Source: Caenispirillum bisanense
GTDB lineage: Bacteria; Pseudomonadota; Alphaproteobacteria; Rhodospirillales; UBA2165
Direction of reading: 5' to 3'
NCBI GenBank assembly: GCA_945877815.1
Contig: CAMDWJ010000007.1
Coordinates: 1-64,000 of the forward strand
Length of the DNA stretch: 64,000 nucleotides
Shown: positions 39,160 to 47,183 of the stretch, piece after piece
Layout: every line of letters starts with the position of its first letter
Position numbering within the stretch: the first letter of the stretch is position 1
The notes under the pieces: model-generated
The model's input: only the letters and a program-made list of their open reading frames with translations
Told to the model about the DNA's origin: nothing
Databases searched by the model: none
Position numbers and translations under genes: made by a program

Positions 39160-39669
39160 CTATTGCTGCTCGGCCTGCGCGCGCTGGATGCGTTGGCGAT
39201 ACAGGTCGGCGAAATCGATGGGGCTCAGCATCAAGGGCGCGAAGCCGCCGTCGCTGGTCATGTCGGCGATGATGCGGCGCAGGAACGGGAATAGGATCAT
39301 CGGACATTCGATCAGCAGCACCGCGCCCAGATGTTCGGGCGGCACATTGGCGGTGAAAACGCCCCCATATTCGATTTCGAGCAGATAGACGAGTTGCTCC
39401 TTAGCGCGCGCTTCGGCGCGGATCTTGAGCACGACCTCGAAGAGATTGTTCTGCTTGTTCTCGGCCTGGACATCGATATCGACCTGAATTTGCGGCGGTG
39501 CGGACTGTAAGGCGCTGAAAATCTGCGGCGTGTTGGGAGCCTCGAACGACAGGTCCTTCACATATTGGCCATTGATGACCAGGGGCTGTTGCTGCGACTG
39601 CGTGCCGGCATTTTCCTGCGGCTCGGGCGTGAAGCGCTCGCTGGGTATGGGGCTGGTTTCGTCGCTCAT
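39160..39669 (-). CDS. secB: Protein-export chaperone SecB
   Basis: A tetrameric chaperone that holds preproteins unfolded and passes them to SecA. The core begins QYVKDLSFEAPNTPQIF and includes VVLKIRAEARAKEQ, YGGVFTANVPPEHLGAVLLI and ECPMILFPFLRRIIADM. An N-terminal extension of about 30 Gln/Pro-rich residues precedes the domain, as in many Alphaproteobacteria. Start ATG 39669. The divergent Tim44/mltA genes and fxsA next to it match the conserved origin-side gene order. Confidence 0.95.
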   Translation of the reverse strand: MSDETSPIPSERFTPEPQENAGTQSQQQPLVINGQYVKDLSFEAPNTPQIFSALQSAPPQIQVDIDVQAENKQNNLFEVVLKIRAEARAKEQLVYLLEIEYGGVFTANVPPEHLGAVLLIECPMILFPFLRRIIADMTSDGGFAPLMLSPIDFADLYRQRIQRAQAEQQ

Positions 39670-39711
39670 TGATGCTGTCCTTGCCGCGGTTTTACGCGCG
39701 ACTGGGTAGCA

Positions 39712-40164
39712 TCAATCGTGCCGAGGCACAACGTCGCGGGGCGGGCTCACCTCTTCGTATTCGCCCTCGATGATGACGGCCCGCGGCGGCGGATTTACGC
39801 CGCCGGCGCGCATGGGAAACGAGCGAACCAGGGCCAGGCGGACGAGGGCGCGGGTGACCGGCACAAACAAGATCAATGCGACGATGTCGCTTAGGAACCC
39901 GGGCAGCAGCAACAATACGCCGCCGGCCACGAGGCAAAGCGCATCGAAGGCCTCCTGCATCGGCACGACGCCATTGCGCATCTGCGTCTGGGCCCGCATC
40001 AGCAGAGAAATGCCTTCAGCACGCAACAACCACAGCCCGATCGCGCCGGCGGCCAGGAACAGCAGGATCGTCGGAACCAGTCCGATCCACGCGCCGACCT
40101 GTATGAAAGTCGCGATTTCGAGGACCGGCCAGCCGATCAAAACTAGAAGAATCATCCATCCCAT
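39712..40164 (-). CDS. fxsA: FxsA family membrane protein
   Basis: 150 residues with about three to four membrane segments (MILLVLIGWPVLEIATFIQV; LFLAAGAIGLWLLRAEGI; LVAGGVLLLLPGFLSDIVAL), the family LPGFLSD signature, and a charged cytoplasmic tail. In E. coli FxsA modulates F exclusion of phage T7; its normal role is unclear. It is upstream of secB in the same direction (42 bp apart) and divergent from the Tim44-domain gene. Confidence 0.9.
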   Translation of the reverse strand: MGWMILLVLIGWPVLEIATFIQVGAWIGLVPTILLFLAAGAIGLWLLRAEGISLLMRAQTQMRNGVVPMQEAFDALCLVAGGVLLLLPGFLSDIVALILFVPVTRALVRLALVRSFPMRAGGVNPPPRAVIIEGEYEEVSPPRDVVPRHD

Positions 40165-40324
40165 GAGACTAATCTATGCCGAATTCCGGCAAATGCCATT
40201 GCGTACGTACATATATCCGCCCACTTTAGGCGGAACGGTCGCTAGACCGTGTGGGTGCGAGCCGGTAGTGTGGCGTTGGATTCAAGCGCCCCTGACGAAA
40301 AGTTTGGGCAATAATTCTGGAAAT

Positions 40325-40981
40325 ATGATGGGCGACGGCTTTCAATTTGTAGATATCATTCTATTCGCGATGATCGCGGCCTTTCTGGTACTGCGTCTAC
40401 GCAGCGTGCTCGGACGCCACAAGGATGACGGCCGCCCCGCGCCGGGCGCCGATGACACCGTGGTCGCCCTCCCTGAGCGGCCCGATCGCCCGGCCCGTAT
40501 CGACGTCGCCGGCGCGCGGGAACCGGCAACCCCGCTCGATGCCGGTGCTGCGCAAATCAAGGACGTCGATCCGCGCTTCGATATGCCCGAATTCATCGGC
40601 GGTGCCCGCGCGGCCTTCGAGATGATCGTGCAGGCATTCGCCGACGGCGACCGCAAAACGCTCAAGCAGCTTTTGAATGCCGAGGTCTACGAGAATTTCG
40701 AGGGCGCTATCGCCGACCGCGAAACCAAGAACGAGACCCTCGAAAACACCTTGATCCGCATTGTGTCGACCGACGCGACCGAGGTCGAGGTTGAGCACGA
40801 TATCGCCTCGATTACCGTCAAGATCGTGTCCGAGCAGGTCAACGTGACCAAGAGCGCCGCCGGCGAGCTTGTCGACGGCAATCCCAACCACATCGCCGAA
40901 GTGACCGACATCTGGACCTTCTCGCGCGATTTGCGTTCGCGCGATCCGAACTGGAAACTGGTCGCGACGCGCAGTGAATAG
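40325..40981 (+). CDS. Tim44-domain protein
   Basis: 218 residues: one N-terminal membrane segment (FQFVDIILFAMIAAFLVLRL), a charged linker, and a C-terminal Tim44-like domain (AFEMIVQAFADGDRKTLKQL; DPNWKLVATRS). In Caulobacter the related TimA has been studied as a membrane protein; the biochemical role is unclear. The start is one of two adjacent ATGs (40325, 40328) behind TGGAA; the frame is open further upstream over antisense fxsA and that part was rejected. It overlaps mltA by 8 bp. Confidence 0.88.
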   Translation: MMGDGFQFVDIILFAMIAAFLVLRLRSVLGRHKDDGRPAPGADDTVVALPERPDRPARIDVAGAREPATPLDAGAAQIKDVDPRFDMPEFIGGARAAFEMIVQAFADGDRKTLKQLLNAEVYENFEGAIADRETKNETLENTLIRIVSTDATEVEVEHDIASITVKIVSEQVNVTKSAAGELVDGNPNHIAEVTDIWTFSRDLRSRDPNWKLVATRSE

Positions 40982-42176
40982 GATATTTGGCGGGGCTGCC
41001 TTTCTGGCGGCTACCATGGCGGTTCTGTCTGCCTGCACGCCGACAAGCGTGACGCCTCCCCCGCCCGCCGAACCACAGCTCGATATCCGCGTCACCAATT
41101 TTGCGGCACTTGCCGGCTGGGCCGAGGATGATCAGCGCGCGGCCTATGATGCCTTCCGCGATTCCTGCGCTGCTCTGCAAAAACGTAGCCCCACGGCGGC
41201 GTGGAACATCGGCTCCGTCTCCGGCGTCAATTCCGACTGGATCGAGCTGTGCCGCCTGCCGGCGCCCACCAATGCGCGCGCCTTTTTCGAGAAATATTTT
41301 GTCCCCCTCGCGATTTCGGATCGCGACAAGGAGAACGGCCTGTTCACCGGCTATTTCGAGCCCGAGCTGAAGGGTGCCCGCGCGCAGAGCGCGCGATTCG
41401 CAACACCGCTCTATCGCCGTCCGCCCGATCTCGTCACCGCCGATCTCGGCGCCTTCCGCGAGGATCTGAAGGGCCGCAGCGTGACCGGCCGCATCGAGGG
41501 CAACCGCTTCGTGCCCTATCCCGCCCGCGCGATCATCGAACAGGGTGCCTTGGCCGGCAAAAAGCTCGAAATCCTGTGGGTCGACGATGCTATCGAGGCG
41601 TTCTTTTTGCACATCCAGGGATCGGGCCGGGTCGTGCTCGAAAACGGCGAGATCGTCCAGGTCGGCTACGATGCGCAAAATGGGCAGATCTATCGCGCCA
41701 TCGGGCGCGACCTGGTCGAGCGCGGCGTATTGCCCGCCAATCAGGTCACCCTCGACACCATCGTCGAATGGCTGCGCGCCAATCCCGGCGAAGCCCAGGC
41801 GCTGATGAACAAGAATCCCTCTTACGTCTTCTTCCGCGAAATCCAGGGCCGCGGCCCCATCGGCGCGCAAGGCGTGCCGCTGACCCCGGGGCGCAGTATC
41901 GCGGTCGATCGCAAGTTCCATATGCTGGGCGCCCCGGTCTGGCTCGACACCACGCATCCGCGCACCGGCGCCCCCTTGCGCCGCCTGATGGTCATGCAGG
42001 ATACCGGCGGCGCCATCGTCGGCGTCGTGCGCGGCGATTTCTTCTGGGGCCCCGGACCCGAGGCGCGCGCCAATGCCGGGCCGATGAAACAGCAGGGCCG
42101 TATGTTCGTGCTGGTGCCGCGCAGTTCGATGCGGATTTCGGAATTCGGGCGGGGCACTTTACTCCGATCCGGTTAA
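40974..42176 (+). CDS. mltA: Membrane-bound lytic murein transglycosylase A
   Basis: A 400-residue lipoprotein (signal FLAATMAVLSAC, lipobox LSAC, Cys21) that cleaves peptidoglycan to 1,6-anhydromuropeptides. The MltA domain (FTGYFEPELKG; FFLHIQGSGRVVL) is followed by the 3D domain near the C-terminus (RSIAVDRKFHMLGAPVWLDT; RLMVMQDTGGAIVG), which carries the catalytic Asp. GTG start 40974, overlapping the Tim44 gene stop by 8 bp. Order Tim44-mltA is conserved in the class; lutA follows after 15 bp. Confidence 0.95.
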   Translation: MNRIFGGAAFLAATMAVLSACTPTSVTPPPPAEPQLDIRVTNFAALAGWAEDDQRAAYDAFRDSCAALQKRSPTAAWNIGSVSGVNSDWIELCRLPAPTNARAFFEKYFVPLAISDRDKENGLFTGYFEPELKGARAQSARFATPLYRRPPDLVTADLGAFREDLKGRSVTGRIEGNRFVPYPARAIIEQGALAGKKLEILWVDDAIEAFFLHIQGSGRVVLENGEIVQVGYDAQNGQIYRAIGRDLVERGVLPANQVTLDTIVEWLRANPGEAQALMNKNPSYVFFREIQGRGPIGAQGVPLTPGRSIAVDRKFHMLGAPVWLDTTHPRTGAPLRRLMVMQDTGGAIVGVVRGDFFWGPGPEARANAGPMKQQGRMFVLVPRSSMRISEFGRGTLLRSG

Positions 42177-42191
42177 GCGGCATCGTGCGGC

Positions 42192-42962
42192 ATGCTTGCA
42201 GTGCCGCCGAAAAACCCCTCCGTTGCGCTTCTGGTCACCTGCCTCGTCGATCTTTTGCGCCCGCAAGTCGGCTTCGCCGCCGTGACCTTGCTGGAACGCG
42301 CGGGCTGCAAAGTGAGCGTGCCCGAGTCCCAAACCTGCTGCGGCCAGCCCGCCTATAATTCGGGCGACCGCGCGGATGCGCGAAAAATTGCCCGCCAGGT
42401 CATCGAAACCTTCGCCGGCTTCGATTATGTGGTCGCACCTTCGGGCAGTTGCGCCGGCATGGTGCGAATTCATTTTGCGGAATTTTTTGCAGACGATCCG
42501 GTCTGGGCTGCTAAAGCAATGCACCTGGCCGACCGCACCTATGAGCTGACCCAATTCCTCACCGACGTGATGGGCGTGGCCGAGGTTTCGGCGGCGCATC
42601 CTGGGACGGCGATCTATCACGATTCCTGTTCGGGCCTGCGCGAACTTGGCATCAAGGACCAACCGCGGGCTTTGCTGAATACCGTCAATGGTTTGAAAAC
42701 AAACGATTATTCCGGCTCGGAGGCCTGTTGCGGCTTTGGCGGCACCTTTTGCGTAAAATATCCCGAGGTCTCCGACCGCATCGTCGGGCAGCGCGTTACC
42801 GAATTGGCCGCGACCCCGGGCGATCTGCTGCTGGGCGGCGATCTGGGGTGTCTCATCAATCTCGCCGGCAAATTGGCGCGCACCGATTCTAAACTGCGCG
42901 TCTTCCATGTCGCGGAAATCCTGGCCGGCGACGCCGGACCGGCGATCGGCGAAAAATCATGA
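42192..42962 (+). CDS. lutA: Lactate utilisation Fe-S protein LutA (YkgE)
   Basis: 256 residues with two CCG-type cysteine-rich motifs (SQTCCGQPAYNSG and SEACCGFGGTFCVKYP), the pattern of succinate dehydrogenase/heterodisulfide reductase-like electron-transfer subunits. With LutB and LutC it oxidises L-lactate to pyruvate. ATG 42192; a GTG at 42201 is also plausible. lutA-lutB-lutC lie between mltA and smr, genes that are usually adjacent in relatives, suggesting a local insertion. Confidence 0.92.
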   Translation: MLAVPPKNPSVALLVTCLVDLLRPQVGFAAVTLLERAGCKVSVPESQTCCGQPAYNSGDRADARKIARQVIETFAGFDYVVAPSGSCAGMVRIHFAEFFADDPVWAAKAMHLADRTYELTQFLTDVMGVAEVSAAHPGTAIYHDSCSGLRELGIKDQPRALLNTVNGLKTNDYSGSEACCGFGGTFCVKYPEVSDRIVGQRVTELAATPGDLLLGGDLGCLINLAGKLARTDSKLRVFHVAEILAGDAGPAIGEKS

Positions 42963-42975
42963 CCATGCCAAAACA

Positions 42976-44379
42976 ATGATGCATGTGACGACCGATTTCC
43001 CCGCCGCCGCCCATGAGGCGCTGGGCGATAAATCGCTTCAGGCGGCGCTGGCGCGCATGCGCCAGGGCTTCGTTTCGGGCCGCGCCAGTGCGGTCGCGCG
43101 CTTGCCCGAATTCGATGCTTACCGCGATGCGGCACGCGCCATTCGGGACCATACCTTGGCCCATCTCGACGCCTATCTGGAGATCTTCGAGGCCAATGTG
43201 AAGGCGGCGGGCGGGCAGGTCCATTGGTGCCGCGACGGCGCGGAGGCGCGCGAAACCATTTTGCGGATTTTGCAGTCGCGGGGTGCAAAAACCATCGCCA
43301 AAGGCAAATCGATGGTGGGCGAGGAAATCGAACTCAATGCCTATCTCGAAGCCAACGGGGTGCGCCCGGTCGAAACCGATCTCGGCGAATATATCATCCA
43401 GCTGCGCCGCGAAACCCCCTCGCACATCATCGCGCCGGCCACCCATGTCTCGAAGGCACAGGTTGCCGACGCTTTCCGTGCCGCCCATACCTTGTTGCCC
43501 GCCGACCGGTCGCTCGCCGAAGCCGATACCTTGCTGGCCGAGGCGCGGGCGATTTTGCGCGAAGAATTCCTCAATGCCGATGCCGGCATGACCGGCGCCA
43601 ATTTCCTGATTGCGGAAACCGGCACCAGCGTGATCGTGACCAACGAGGGCAATGGCGATCTGTCGCAGACCGTGCCGCGCACCCATATCGTCCTCGCCGG
43701 TATCGAAAAGGTGGTGCCGACCCTCGACGATGCGGCGGTTCTGTTGCGCGTGTTGGCGCGCAGCGCCACCGGGCAGGAGATCAGCTCCTACACCACGTTT
43801 TCGACCGGGCCAGCGCGCAAAGACGATCTGGATGGCCCCGGCGAATATCACGTCGTTATGCTGGATAACGGTCGCAGCGCTTTGCTCGGTAGTGCCTTCC
43901 ACGACATGTTGCGCTGCATCCGCTGCGGCGCCTGCCTCAATCACTGCCCGGTCTATGGCGCGGTCGGCGGCCATGCTTATGGCTCGGTCTATCCGGGTCC
44001 GATGGGCTCGGTACTGAGCCCGGCGCTGGCCGGCATCGCAGCCGCCAAACATCTGCCGCATGCGTCGTCTTTGTGCGGCGCGTGTGAACAGGTCTGCCCG
44101 GTGCGGATTCCCTTGCCGAAGATGTTGCGCGCCTGGCGCGATGTCTCCTTCGATCGCGGGCTGGTCACATTGCGCTCGCGCCTCGGTCTTGCAGTGTGGA
44201 CCTTCGCCGCGCGCCGCCCGGCGCTCTATCGCCTCGCCACTGCGCTGACCGCAAAAACATTGCAAAAACACCGCGCCTGGTTTCGCTTGGTGCCGGGCTT
44301 GTCGGGGTGGCTCGCGACGCGCGATTTCCCCGCGTCTTCGGGCCGCACCTTCATGGCGGAATGGAAGGCCCGTCGATGA
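42976..44379 (+). CDS. lutB: Lactate utilisation Fe-S protein LutB (YkgF)
   Basis: 467 residues. The N-terminal LUD domain (ARMRQGFVSGRASAVARLPE; TGANFLIAETGTSVIVTNEG) is followed by a two-cluster ferredoxin region (LRCIRCGACLNHCPVYG and SLCGACEQVCPVRIP) and a C-terminal DUF3390-like helical tail. Starts at one of two adjacent ATGs (42976, 42979); the frame to 42907 runs back into lutA. The stop overlaps lutC (ATGA). Confidence 0.95.
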   Translation: MMHVTTDFPAAAHEALGDKSLQAALARMRQGFVSGRASAVARLPEFDAYRDAARAIRDHTLAHLDAYLEIFEANVKAAGGQVHWCRDGAEARETILRILQSRGAKTIAKGKSMVGEEIELNAYLEANGVRPVETDLGEYIIQLRRETPSHIIAPATHVSKAQVADAFRAAHTLLPADRSLAEADTLLAEARAILREEFLNADAGMTGANFLIAETGTSVIVTNEGNGDLSQTVPRTHIVLAGIEKVVPTLDDAAVLLRVLARSATGQEISSYTTFSTGPARKDDLDGPGEYHVVMLDNGRSALLGSAFHDMLRCIRCGACLNHCPVYGAVGGHAYGSVYPGPMGSVLSPALAGIAAAKHLPHASSLCGACEQVCPVRIPLPKMLRAWRDVSFDRGLVTLRSRLGLAVWTFAARRPALYRLATALTAKTLQKHRAWFRLVPGLSGWLATRDFPASSGRTFMAEWKARR

Positions 44380-45056
44380 GCGACGCGCGCGCGGATATCT
44401 TTGCCCGGCTGCGCCCAGCGCTCGAAGCCGCGAAGCCCCTCGCGGCGCGGCGCGCTGCCGCCGCTGCTCGTGTAGCCCTTCCGCTGCGTAGCCTGGCACC
44501 CGCCCGTGTGCAAAATGTCGATCTGGTGGAAACTTTTCGCACCCGCGCGCACGAGGTCGGCGCCACCACGGCGCGCGTCACCACAATGGCGGAGCTGGGC
44601 GGAGCGGTTGCGGATTATCTGCGCGAACGGAACTTGCCGCAGACCGCCAAGGCCTCGCCCGAACTGGCTGATTGGAATCTGAGCTGGCCCGCGACCCTCG
44701 CCGTCGCGCACGGCGGGACCGTCGGCGACGATCCTGTGGGGATTGCCGCGGCGCGTGCCGGGATCGCGGAAACCGGAACCCTGATGCTGGCCTCGGGTGC
44801 AAAAAGTCCGACCAAGCTCAACTTCTTGCCTGAGACGCATATCGTCGTTCTGTGCGCCGGCCGCATCGTCGGCACCTACGAGCAGGCCTGGGATTATTTG
44901 CGCAAAAACCTGGAGGGCCCTCTCCTTCCCAGGACTGTGAACTGGATCACCGGTCCGTCGCGCACGGCCGATATTGAACAGACACTTCTGGTCGGGGTCC
45001 ATGGGCCGAAACGTATCCACATCGTGATTGTGGATGAGGAGCCCGCTGCGCCGTGA
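44376..45056 (+). CDS. lutC: Lactate utilisation protein LutC (YkgG)
   Basis: 226 residues of LUD (DUF162) type: LVETFRTRAHEVGATTARV, the IAETGTLMLASGAKSPTKLN core, and LPETHIVVLCAGRIVGTYEQ. It is the third subunit of the LutABC lactate-oxidation complex. ATG 44376 overlaps the lutB stop. An open frame runs upstream to 44196 inside lutB and is not part of the protein. Its stop overlaps the smr start by 4 bp, so smr may be cotranscribed with lut. Confidence 0.93.
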   Translation: MSDARADIFARLRPALEAAKPLAARRAAAAARVALPLRSLAPARVQNVDLVETFRTRAHEVGATTARVTTMAELGGAVADYLRERNLPQTAKASPELADWNLSWPATLAVAHGGTVGDDPVGIAAARAGIAETGTLMLASGAKSPTKLNFLPETHIVVLCAGRIVGTYEQAWDYLRKNLEGPLLPRTVNWITGPSRTADIEQTLLVGVHGPKRIHIVIVDEEPAAP

Positions 45057-45586
45057 GTCCGTGCAAAGACGAGGACGATACGGAATTGCTGCGCCGCGCC
45101 TTCGAGGATGTGAAGCCGCTCAAGGGCCGCGCGATCCGCAAAAAGATCGCTAAGATCGATCCGGTAAAACCACCGGTAAAACCCGTCGCCCGTCCACGCG
45201 CCGCCGTGCCCGCTCCCCTGCCCCTCAAACCCGCCGTCCCGGTGCTGCCGGAATTGACCGAAGGGGGCGTCGTCGGCATCGATGTGCGCACCGTGCGCCG
45301 GCTGCGGCGCGGCAAGATGGCGGTGGATGGCAGGCTCGATCTGCACGGCCATACCCAGGACGAAGCCTTCACGGCGCTGGCGCGGTTTTTTGAAACGGCG
45401 CAAGGACCCGCGCAACGTACCGTTATCGTCATCACCGGCAAATCGGGCGTGCTGCGCCAGCAGGTGCCACGCTGGCTCAATGCGACGCCGAACCGCGCGC
45501 GGATTTTGTCCTTCACTGCGGCGCGGCCTGCCGACGGCGGCGACGGCGCACTTTATGTGTTGCTCCGCAAGGCGAAGCAGCCATGA
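45053..45586 (+). CDS. Smr-domain protein
   Basis: 177 residues. A basic, Pro-rich N-terminal region (DPVKPPVKPVARPRAAVPAP) leads to a C-terminal Smr domain: GRLDLHGHTQDEAFTALARF and VIVITGKSGVLRQQVPRWLN. Smr domains nick or cleave DNA or RNA; stand-alone ones act in ribosome-collision rescue in some bacteria. The GTG start overlaps the lutC stop, and the stop overlaps the XRE gene. It normally lies beside mltA in this lineage. Confidence 0.9.
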   Translation: MSPCKDEDDTELLRRAFEDVKPLKGRAIRKKIAKIDPVKPPVKPVARPRAAVPAPLPLKPAVPVLPELTEGGVVGIDVRTVRRLRRGKMAVDGRLDLHGHTQDEAFTALARFFETAQGPAQRTVIVITGKSGVLRQQVPRWLNATPNRARILSFTAARPADGGDGALYVLLRKAKQP

Positions 45587-45945
45587 CGCCGTTCGGTGCG
45601 CGCGTCCGCGCTTTGCGCGAAAAAAACAACATCCAGCTCCAGCAGATGGCCAAGGATCTGCGCGTGTCCTCGGCTTATCTCTCCGCGCTCGAGCACGGCA
45701 ATCGCGGCCGCCCCGGCCCCGGCCTGGTGATGCAGATCGCGAGCTATTTCGAATTGATCTGGGACGAGGTGGACGAGCTTAAGCGCCTCGCCCAACTTTC
45801 GCATCCGCGCGTGCCGGTGGAAACCGGCGGGCTGTCGCCGAAGGCGACGTTGTTTGCGAATTTATTGGCGAAACATATCCACGAGCTGGACGAGACGACA
45901 CTCGTGCGCATGCTCGCCGAGATGGGTTATGACGATAACGGGTGA
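45583..45945 (+). CDS. XRE-family transcriptional regulator
   Basis: 120 residues with an N-terminal helix-turn-helix (FGARVRALREKNNIQLQQMA; LRVSSAYLSALEHGNRGRPG) and a helical C-terminus rich in Leu. The gene lies between smr and hslVU, where relatives carry the same type of regulator. Its target is unknown. ATG 45583 overlaps the smr stop. Its 3' two thirds are duplicated at 46287-46539, so copies should be told apart by differences such as GVHELDETTL here versus the second copy's ELDEATL. Confidence 0.9.
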   Translation: MTPFGARVRALREKNNIQLQQMAKDLRVSSAYLSALEHGNRGRPGPGLVMQIASYFELIWDEVDELKRLAQLSHPRVPVETGGLSPKATLFANLLAKHIHELDETTLVRMLAEMGYDDNG

Positions 45946-45951
45946 ACGACT

Positions 45952-46200
45952 ATGGCCGATATTTGGCTGAACCTGCTCGGCCTGTCCATTTCGACCGCGC
46001 TGATCGTCTATTTGATCGTGCGCTGCGCGAAGCCGATCAGGACCGGCGTCTTCCGGTTCGGAAGCGGGTTCGCGATGCGCCGGGAGAACAATCCGAAGGA
46101 TTTTGCGTTCTGCGTCCGATTTCAGATTGCCGCGACGGCGATCTTCTTCGCGATCTACTGTTTTCTCGTCTACGATAAATTCTTAGCCGGTCTGGGCTAA
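45952..46200 (+). CDS. Small two-TM membrane protein
   Basis: 82 residues with two hydrophobic segments (WLNLLGLSISTALIVYLIVR and FQIAATAIFFAIYCFLVYDK) separated by a basic loop (RFGSGFAMRRENNPKDF). No family recognised. It begins 6 bp after the XRE stop. Its TAA stop (46198-46200) is interlaced with the stop codon of the antisense hslU remnant. Confidence 0.65.
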   Translation: MADIWLNLLGLSISTALIVYLIVRCAKPIRTGVFRFGSGFAMRRENNPKDFAFCVRFQIAATAIFFAIYCFLVYDKFLAGLG

Positions 46201-46290
46201 AGAATAAACTTACTGAGATCCGTGTTCTTGGCGAGTTCGCCGACGCGCGCGCGCACCAGGGCCGCATCGATCGCGATCGTTTCGCCGGCG
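46197..46290 (-). pseudogene. Duplicated 3' end of hslU
   Basis: About 94 bp that match the last 30 codons of hslU (47184-47277) at roughly 88-90% identity, ending in its own TAG. Translated on the minus strand it still reads [14 protein letters not shown]. The differences are mostly synonymous. It breaks off abruptly at 46287-46290 against the XRE remnant. Confidence 0.85.
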
Positions 46291-46539
46291 CTCGAACACG
46301 GCAATCGTGGCCGCCCCGGCCCCGGCCTGGTCACGCAGATCGCGAGCTATTTCGAATTGATCTGGGACGAGGTGGACGAGCTTAAGCGCCTGGCGCAACT
46401 GTCGCATCCGCGCGTGCCGGTGGAAACCGGCGGGCTGTCGCCGAAGGCGACGTTGTTTGCGAATTTATTGGCGAAACATATCCACGAGTTGGACGAAGCG
46501 ACCTTGGTGCGCATGCTCGCCGAGATGGGATACGACTAG
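46287..46539 (+). pseudogene. Duplicated 3' part of the XRE regulator gene
   Basis: Codes for LEHGNRGRPGPGLVTQIASY through VRMLAEMGYD, matching residues 36-117 of the regulator at 45583, with about 15 base changes over 250 bp. It lacks the helix-turn-helix start. The open frame with a GTG-like start at 46222 is a product of the hslU fragment, so I doubt it makes a protein. The junction with the hslU fragment shares GCGC with both parents. Confidence 0.85.
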
Positions 46540-46568
46540 CAGGGATAGTCCAGCGCGCGGAGTTCGTC

Positions 46569-47144
46569 TCACCCACCCGCTTGCGCCACCAGCTGTTTGG
46601 CATGCGCACCGCAGGCCAACGGTGCAGTGAGCTTGTTGCGTGCTCCGTCGGGATAGCGCGCGCTCGGATTGAAGCAGGAGAGCGGTTTGTCCAACCAATA
46701 GTTGGCTGGATCGTAGGAGTCGACAAACTGTAAGCACGAACCGCCTCTGCGGCACAGCCCGAAGTGTAGATATTCGCGTTTGGTATTGTCCGAGCCTGAC
46801 AAGCCGATCAGCTGCCCGCGTTGCAACCGATCCCCCACTTTCACCGTCACCTTGGAGAGGTGCGTGTAATACGAGTCGAGTCGCTCCTCGTGCGCAATGC
46901 GCACGTATTCGCCGCCAAACTTGGTATTAGGGCCAGTCTGAATGACCGTCCCGTCGTCGGGCGCGATCACCGGCGTGCCGATGCGCGTGGTGACGGCGAT
47001 GCCGGGTTGACGCCCGTCGCCGTATTCGACGCAACACCCGCCGTAAGGGGTCTTAGTACCGGCGGTATAAGGACCGTAGTTTGAACAGGAACTCAGAAAC
47101 ACAACACCGAGACAGAGAGCGACACATAACGCAATGTTACGCAT
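46569..47144 (-). CDS. Degenerate LytM/M23-type lipoprotein
   Basis: 191 residues; a lipoprotein signal (LCLGVVFLSSC, Cys20) and a LytM-like domain with GTPVIAPDDGTVIQTG, SYYTHLSKVTVKVGDRLQRG and YLHFGL. In active M23 enzymes the zinc site is HxGxD and HLH. Here the first motif reads QPGIA and the second YLH, so two zinc ligands and one catalytic His are missing, and it is probably not an endopeptidase. Such degenerate LytM proteins (EnvC, NlpD) activate amidases. It sits in the segment once occupied by the duplicated small-membrane-protein gene. Confidence 0.8.
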   Translation of the reverse strand: MRNIALCVALCLGVVFLSSCSNYGPYTAGTKTPYGGCCVEYGDGRQPGIAVTTRIGTPVIAPDDGTVIQTGPNTKFGGEYVRIAHEERLDSYYTHLSKVTVKVGDRLQRGQLIGLSGSDNTKREYLHFGLCRRGGSCLQFVDSYDPANYWLDKPLSCFNPSARYPDGARNKLTAPLACGAHAKQLVAQAGG

Positions 47145-47183
47145 GATCCACCTCCTTCAAGGCTGATATTCCGATCAATATGT

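Noticed and set aside
39770..40324. Upstream extension of the Tim44-domain gene
   Set aside because: It lies antisense over fxsA and has no similarity to Tim44 proteins; the membrane segment begins right after 40325.
46222..46539. A 105-codon XRE-like open frame as a functional gene
   Set aside because: Its first 22 codons come from antisense hslU sequence and the helix-turn-helix is missing, so it is scored as a duplicated fragment.
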